Shown in pieces: positions 31,526 to 34,364 of a stretch of 34,364 nt of DNA. Position 1 is the first letter of the stretch; the number at the start of each line of letters is the position of its first letter. Source of the stretch: JANLUX01 sp031363705 (GTDB lineage Bacteria; Bacteroidota; Bacteroidia; AKYH767-A; OLB10); NCBI GenBank assembly GCA_031363705.1, contig JANLUX010000240.1, forward strand, positions 1-34,364, read 5' to 3'. The notes beneath the pieces were generated by a model. That model did no database searches. It worked only from the letters and a program-made list of their open reading frames with translations, and was not told the origin of the DNA. A program made the position numbers and the translations under genes.

Positions 31526-34144
31526 ATGAACTTTAACAATTTTACAACCAAATCGCAGGAAGCTGTGCAGCAGGCACAAACAATAACTGCGGACAACGGA
31601 CACCAGGCAATTGAAAGCGGACATTTAATGAAAGCCTTGCTTGAGGTGGATGATAATGTGGTGCCCTTTCTGTTAAAAAAATTAAATGTGAATGTTGCGC
31701 AGTTTGAGAAAAAACTGGATGAGATAATTCAGCAATATCCACGCGTGAGCGGAGCAACTCCTTACCTGGGTTCCACAGCAAATGATGCATTACAGAAAGC
31801 ATTAAAACTTATAAAAGAATTTAAAGATGAGTTTGTTTCTGTTGAACATCTTTTACTTGGATTACTTGCAGGGAAAGACAAAACCGGGCAACTGATTCGT
31901 GAGTCAGGTGTTAATGAAAAAGATCTTAAGGCCGCCATTGTTGAGTTGCGTAAAGGAGAGCGTGTGGTTAATCCCAATGCTGAAGAAACTTACAATGCAT
32001 TGAATAAATATGCCCGTAACTTAAACCAACTTGCACAGGAAGGAAAATTAGATCCTGTAATTGGTCGTGATGAAGAGATACGCAGAGTGCTGCAGATATT
32101 GAGTCGCAGAACCAAGAACAATCCGATTTTAATTGGCGAACCCGGAGTTGGTAAAACAGCCATTGCAGAAGGTCTTGCCCATCGTATTATTGATGGTGAC
32201 GTTCCTGAAAATCTCAAATCCAAAAACATCTATTCTTTGGATATGGGTGCATTGATTGCAGGTGCTAAATATAAAGGAGAGTTTGAGGAGCGATTGAAAG
32301 CTGTAGTAAAAGAAGTGATAAGCGCAGAAGGAGATATTGTTTTATTCATTGATGAGATTCATACGCTTGTTGGTGCCGGAGCAGGGGAAGGCGCAATGGA
32401 TGCAGCCAACATTTTAAAACCTGCTTTGGCGCGTGGAGAGTTAAAAGCCATCGGTGCAACAACTTTGAATGAGTACCAGAAATACATTGAAAAAGATAAA
32501 GCACTGGAAAGACGTTTTCAAAAAGTGATGGTGGAAGAACCGGATACGCAGGACGCGATTTCCATTCTTCGTGGCTTGAAAGAACGTTATGAAGCACATC
32601 ACAAAGTCCGTATTAAGGACGAGGCAATTATTGCCGCTGTTGAATTGTCAGAACGTTATATCACTGACCGTTACCTTCCCGATAAGGCAATCGATTTAAT
32701 TGATGAAGCTGCTGCAAAGCTTCGTTTGGAAATGAATTCTGTACCTGAAGAACTGGATGAAATTCAAAGAAGAATTATGCAATTGGAAATTGAACGTGAA
32801 GCAATCAAGCGTGAAGGTGACACTAAAAAAGTAAATGAGTTAAGTGAAACACTTGCAAACCTGAACGAGGAACGCAACGCAATCAAAGGAAGATGGGAAG
32901 CCGAAAAAAATCTGGTTGACAGCGTTCAGAAAATGACAGAGGCGATTGAGAATTTTAAGCTTGAAGCGGAACAAGCTGAGCGCGCAGGTGATTATGGAAA
33001 AGTTGCTGAGATTCGTTATGGAAGAATTAAAGATGCAGAAGCCAAATTAGAAGAGCTGAAAAAGAAATTATACGAAGGTCAGTCCAACAAGGCGATGATT
33101 AAGGAGGAAGTGGACAGTGAAGACATTGCAGAAATTGTAAGTCGATGGACCGGAATTCCGGTAAACCGTATGTTGCAGAGTGAACGGGAAAAGTTATTAC
33201 ATCTTGAAGAAGAATTGCACAAACGTGTAGTAGGGCAGGATGATGCGATAGCTGCAATTGCAGATGCAGTACGCAGAAGCCGTGCAGGTTTGCAGGATAT
33301 GAAACGGCCGATTGGTTCATTCATCTTTTTAGGTACAACCGGTGTTGGTAAAACTGAATTGGCAAAAGCTCTTGCAGATTTTTTATTTAATGACGAAAAT
33401 GCACTAACACGTATTGACATGAGTGAATACCAGGAGCGGCATGCTGTAAGCCGTTTGATTGGTGCACCTCCCGGATATGTAGGTTATGATGAAGGTGGAC
33501 AATTAACAGAATCTGTTCGCAGAAGACCGTACAGTGTGGTGTTGTTAGATGAAATTGAAAAAGCGCATCCTGATGTGTTTAATATATTATTACAGGTTTT
33601 GGATGATGGAAGATTAACCGATAATAAAGGGCGTACAGCCAATTTTAAAAATACGATTATCATCATGACATCAAACATAGGTGCTTTGCTTATCCAGGAA
33701 AATATGGAGCACCTGAATGAAAATAACAGGGAAGAAATTCTTGCTAAAACAAAGAATGATGTATTTGATGTATTGAAGAAATCTATTCGTCCTGAATTTC
33801 TGAACCGCATTGATGAGGTGATCATGTTTACTCCGCTTACACGCGATGAGATACATGACATTGTGAGGTTACAGTTTAACAGCATTGCAAAAATGCTGGC
33901 AAAAAATGATATTCATCTCACCATAACGGATGAGGCTATTGAGTGGCTGAGCCAGTTAGGTTATGATCCGCAATTTGGGGCTCGTCCTTTAAAGCGTGTG
34001 TTACAAAAGCGTTTGCTGAATGAAATTTCAAAACAAATTCTTGGTGGATCAATAAATAAAGAAGATGCGATTGAAATTAATATTGACAAGAAACACAATT
34101 TTGTTTTCAGGAATGTGAAAGTGGATCATATCATTCAAGATTAA
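31526..34144 (+). CDS. clpB: ATP-dependent protein disaggregase ClpB
   Basis: The 872-residue Hsp100 chaperone forms hexamers that pull proteins out of aggregates with DnaK. The Clp N-domain (NFTTKSQEAVQQAQ, residues 1-150) comes first. Nucleotide domain 1 has Walker A GEPGVGKTA near 204 and Walker B VLFIDEIH near 273. A coiled-coil M-domain (about 405-530, rich in Glu/Lys) separates it from domain 2, with Walker A GTTGVGKTE near 603 and VVLLDEIEKAHPD. The M-domain and lack of an IGF/ClpP loop separate it from ClpA/ClpC. The length is typical (~860). I see no CIRCE or other heat-shock operator upstream. Confidence 0.96.
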   Translation: MNFNNFTTKSQEAVQQAQTITADNGHQAIESGHLMKALLEVDDNVVPFLLKKLNVNVAQFEKKLDEIIQQYPRVSGATPYLGSTANDALQKALKLIKEFKDEFVSVEHLLLGLLAGKDKTGQLIRESGVNEKDLKAAIVELRKGERVVNPNAEETYNALNKYARNLNQLAQEGKLDPVIGRDEEIRRVLQILSRRTKNNPILIGEPGVGKTAIAEGLAHRIIDGDVPENLKSKNIYSLDMGALIAGAKYKGEFEERLKAVVKEVISAEGDIVLFIDEIHTLVGAGAGEGAMDAANILKPALARGELKAIGATTLNEYQKYIEKDKALERRFQKVMVEEPDTQDAISILRGLKERYEAHHKVRIKDEAIIAAVELSERYITDRYLPDKAIDLIDEAAAKLRLEMNSVPEELDEIQRRIMQLEIEREAIKREGDTKKVNELSETLANLNEERNAIKGRWEAEKNLVDSVQKMTEAIENFKLEAEQAERAGDYGKVAEIRYGRIKDAEAKLEELKKKLYEGQSNKAMIKEEVDSEDIAEIVSRWTGIPVNRMLQSEREKLLHLEEELHKRVVGQDDAIAAIADAVRRSRAGLQDMKRPIGSFIFLGTTGVGKTELAKALADFLFNDENALTRIDMSEYQERHAVSRLIGAPPGYVGYDEGGQLTESVRRRPYSVVLLDEIEKAHPDVFNILLQVLDDGRLTDNKGRTANFKNTIIIMTSNIGALLIQENMEHLNENNREEILAKTKNDVFDVLKKSIRPEFLNRIDEVIMFTPLTRDEIHDIVRLQFNSIAKMLAKNDIHLTITDEAIEWLSQLGYDPQFGARPLKRVLQKRLLNEISKQILGGSINKEDAIEINIDKKHNFVFRNVKVDHIIQD

Positions 34145-34314
34145 TTCCACGTTTCGCGATGTTTTGGTTTTGCATCCTCCAACCTCACGTTAAAGGAAAA
34201 ATTGTCGGAATTCCTAACATCTAATCCAATATAATAATCTCTGAGAGCAGGAACTTCAAGCTTTAGTTCGTCACCGGAAAATATTTTTTCTGCGATAGGT
34301 CCTTCAAATACGTT
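34141..34314 (-). pseudogene. C-terminal end of a hypothetical protein, frame broken near the window end
   Basis: On the minus strand 57 residues read without interruption to a TAA at 34143-34141 (GPIAEKIFSGDELKLEVP ... NVRLEDAKPKHRETWN), overlapping the clpB stop by three bases. I do not recognise it. An in-frame TAA at 34317-34315 blocks the frame upstream, exactly where composition shifts to a GC-rich sequence unlike the rest of the window. The break may therefore be an assembly or chimera artefact and not a real pseudogene. Confidence 0.4.
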
Positions 34315-34364
34315 TTACCAGAATACTCGTCTCTTGGCGGGATCGACGATGCGCGAGAGGAAGC

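Noticed and set aside
1..34364. tRNA, rRNA, riboswitch or CRISPR
   Set aside because: Reading the intergenic regions showed no cloverleaf, no repeat-spacer array and no recognisable riboswitch core; a covariance-model scan would be the decisive check.

Overview
The window is a stretch of chromosome from a low-GC member of the Bacteroidota, probably near Chitinophagales/Sphingobacteriales (my estimate from gene content). Pointers are a type IX secretion (T9SS) sorting tail, two Omp28-type lipoproteins, a fused E1 alpha/beta 2-oxoacid dehydrogenase, a single-RRM protein, a glycine-lipid-type acyltransferase pair, a futalosine-type prenyltransferase, and repeated Bacteroidota promoters (TTTG-N19/20-TAnnTTTG) with no Shine-Dalgarno sequences. 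No rRNA, tRNA, CRISPR array, transposase or integrase was seen, and no gene-free stretch exceeds about 300 bases.

Layout. 1-2150: tail of a flippase-like membrane protein, adenine deaminase (ade) and, divergently, a cold-shock protein with promoter and terminator. 2246-5350: recG, then a zeta-like toxin-antitoxin pair enclosed by a second, diverged copy of the recG 3' end. 5351-9928: a secreted T9SS protein, an RRM protein, dxs and a methyltransferase. 10032-11820: two overlapping acyltransferase genes (glsA/glsB-like), ending in a perfect 26-bp hairpin shared with an alkA-type glycosylase. 11916-18398: a tight minus-strand operon of DUF3179 protein, vanadium haloperoxidase, 1124-aa FG-GAP/ASPIC protein and AlkA-like glycosylase. 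18541-23351: mqnP-like prenyltransferase, fused E1, a VapBC pair starting on the E1 stop codon, and murQ. 23429-26132: hypothetical protein, REP-like hairpin, rlpA, a HicBA pair enclosed by a second copy of the rlpA 3' end, a Nudix protein and a truncated sterol-desaturase remnant. 26287-28252: tandem Omp28-like lipoproteins. 28310-34364: CoA-type Nudix hydrolase, ABC exporter, TonB-C-like secreted protein, clpB and a damaged gene tail at the window end.

Most of this is housekeeping: isoprenoid and menaquinone precursors, peptidoglycan recycling, lipid synthesis, repair and protein quality control. The accessory signal lies in three small toxin-antitoxin modules. Two of them (zeta-like and HicBA) sit at convergent gene junctions, and each is bracketed by a diverged direct repeat of the neighbouring gene's last ~60 bp that ends exactly at the stop codon. 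Both also carry a promoter of identical geometry. This suggests a recurring acquisition route for toxin-antitoxin cassettes that preserves the host gene by duplicating its tail, with no visible recombinase. It is the most interesting finding here. The haloperoxidase operon ending in a DNA glycosylase is the second.
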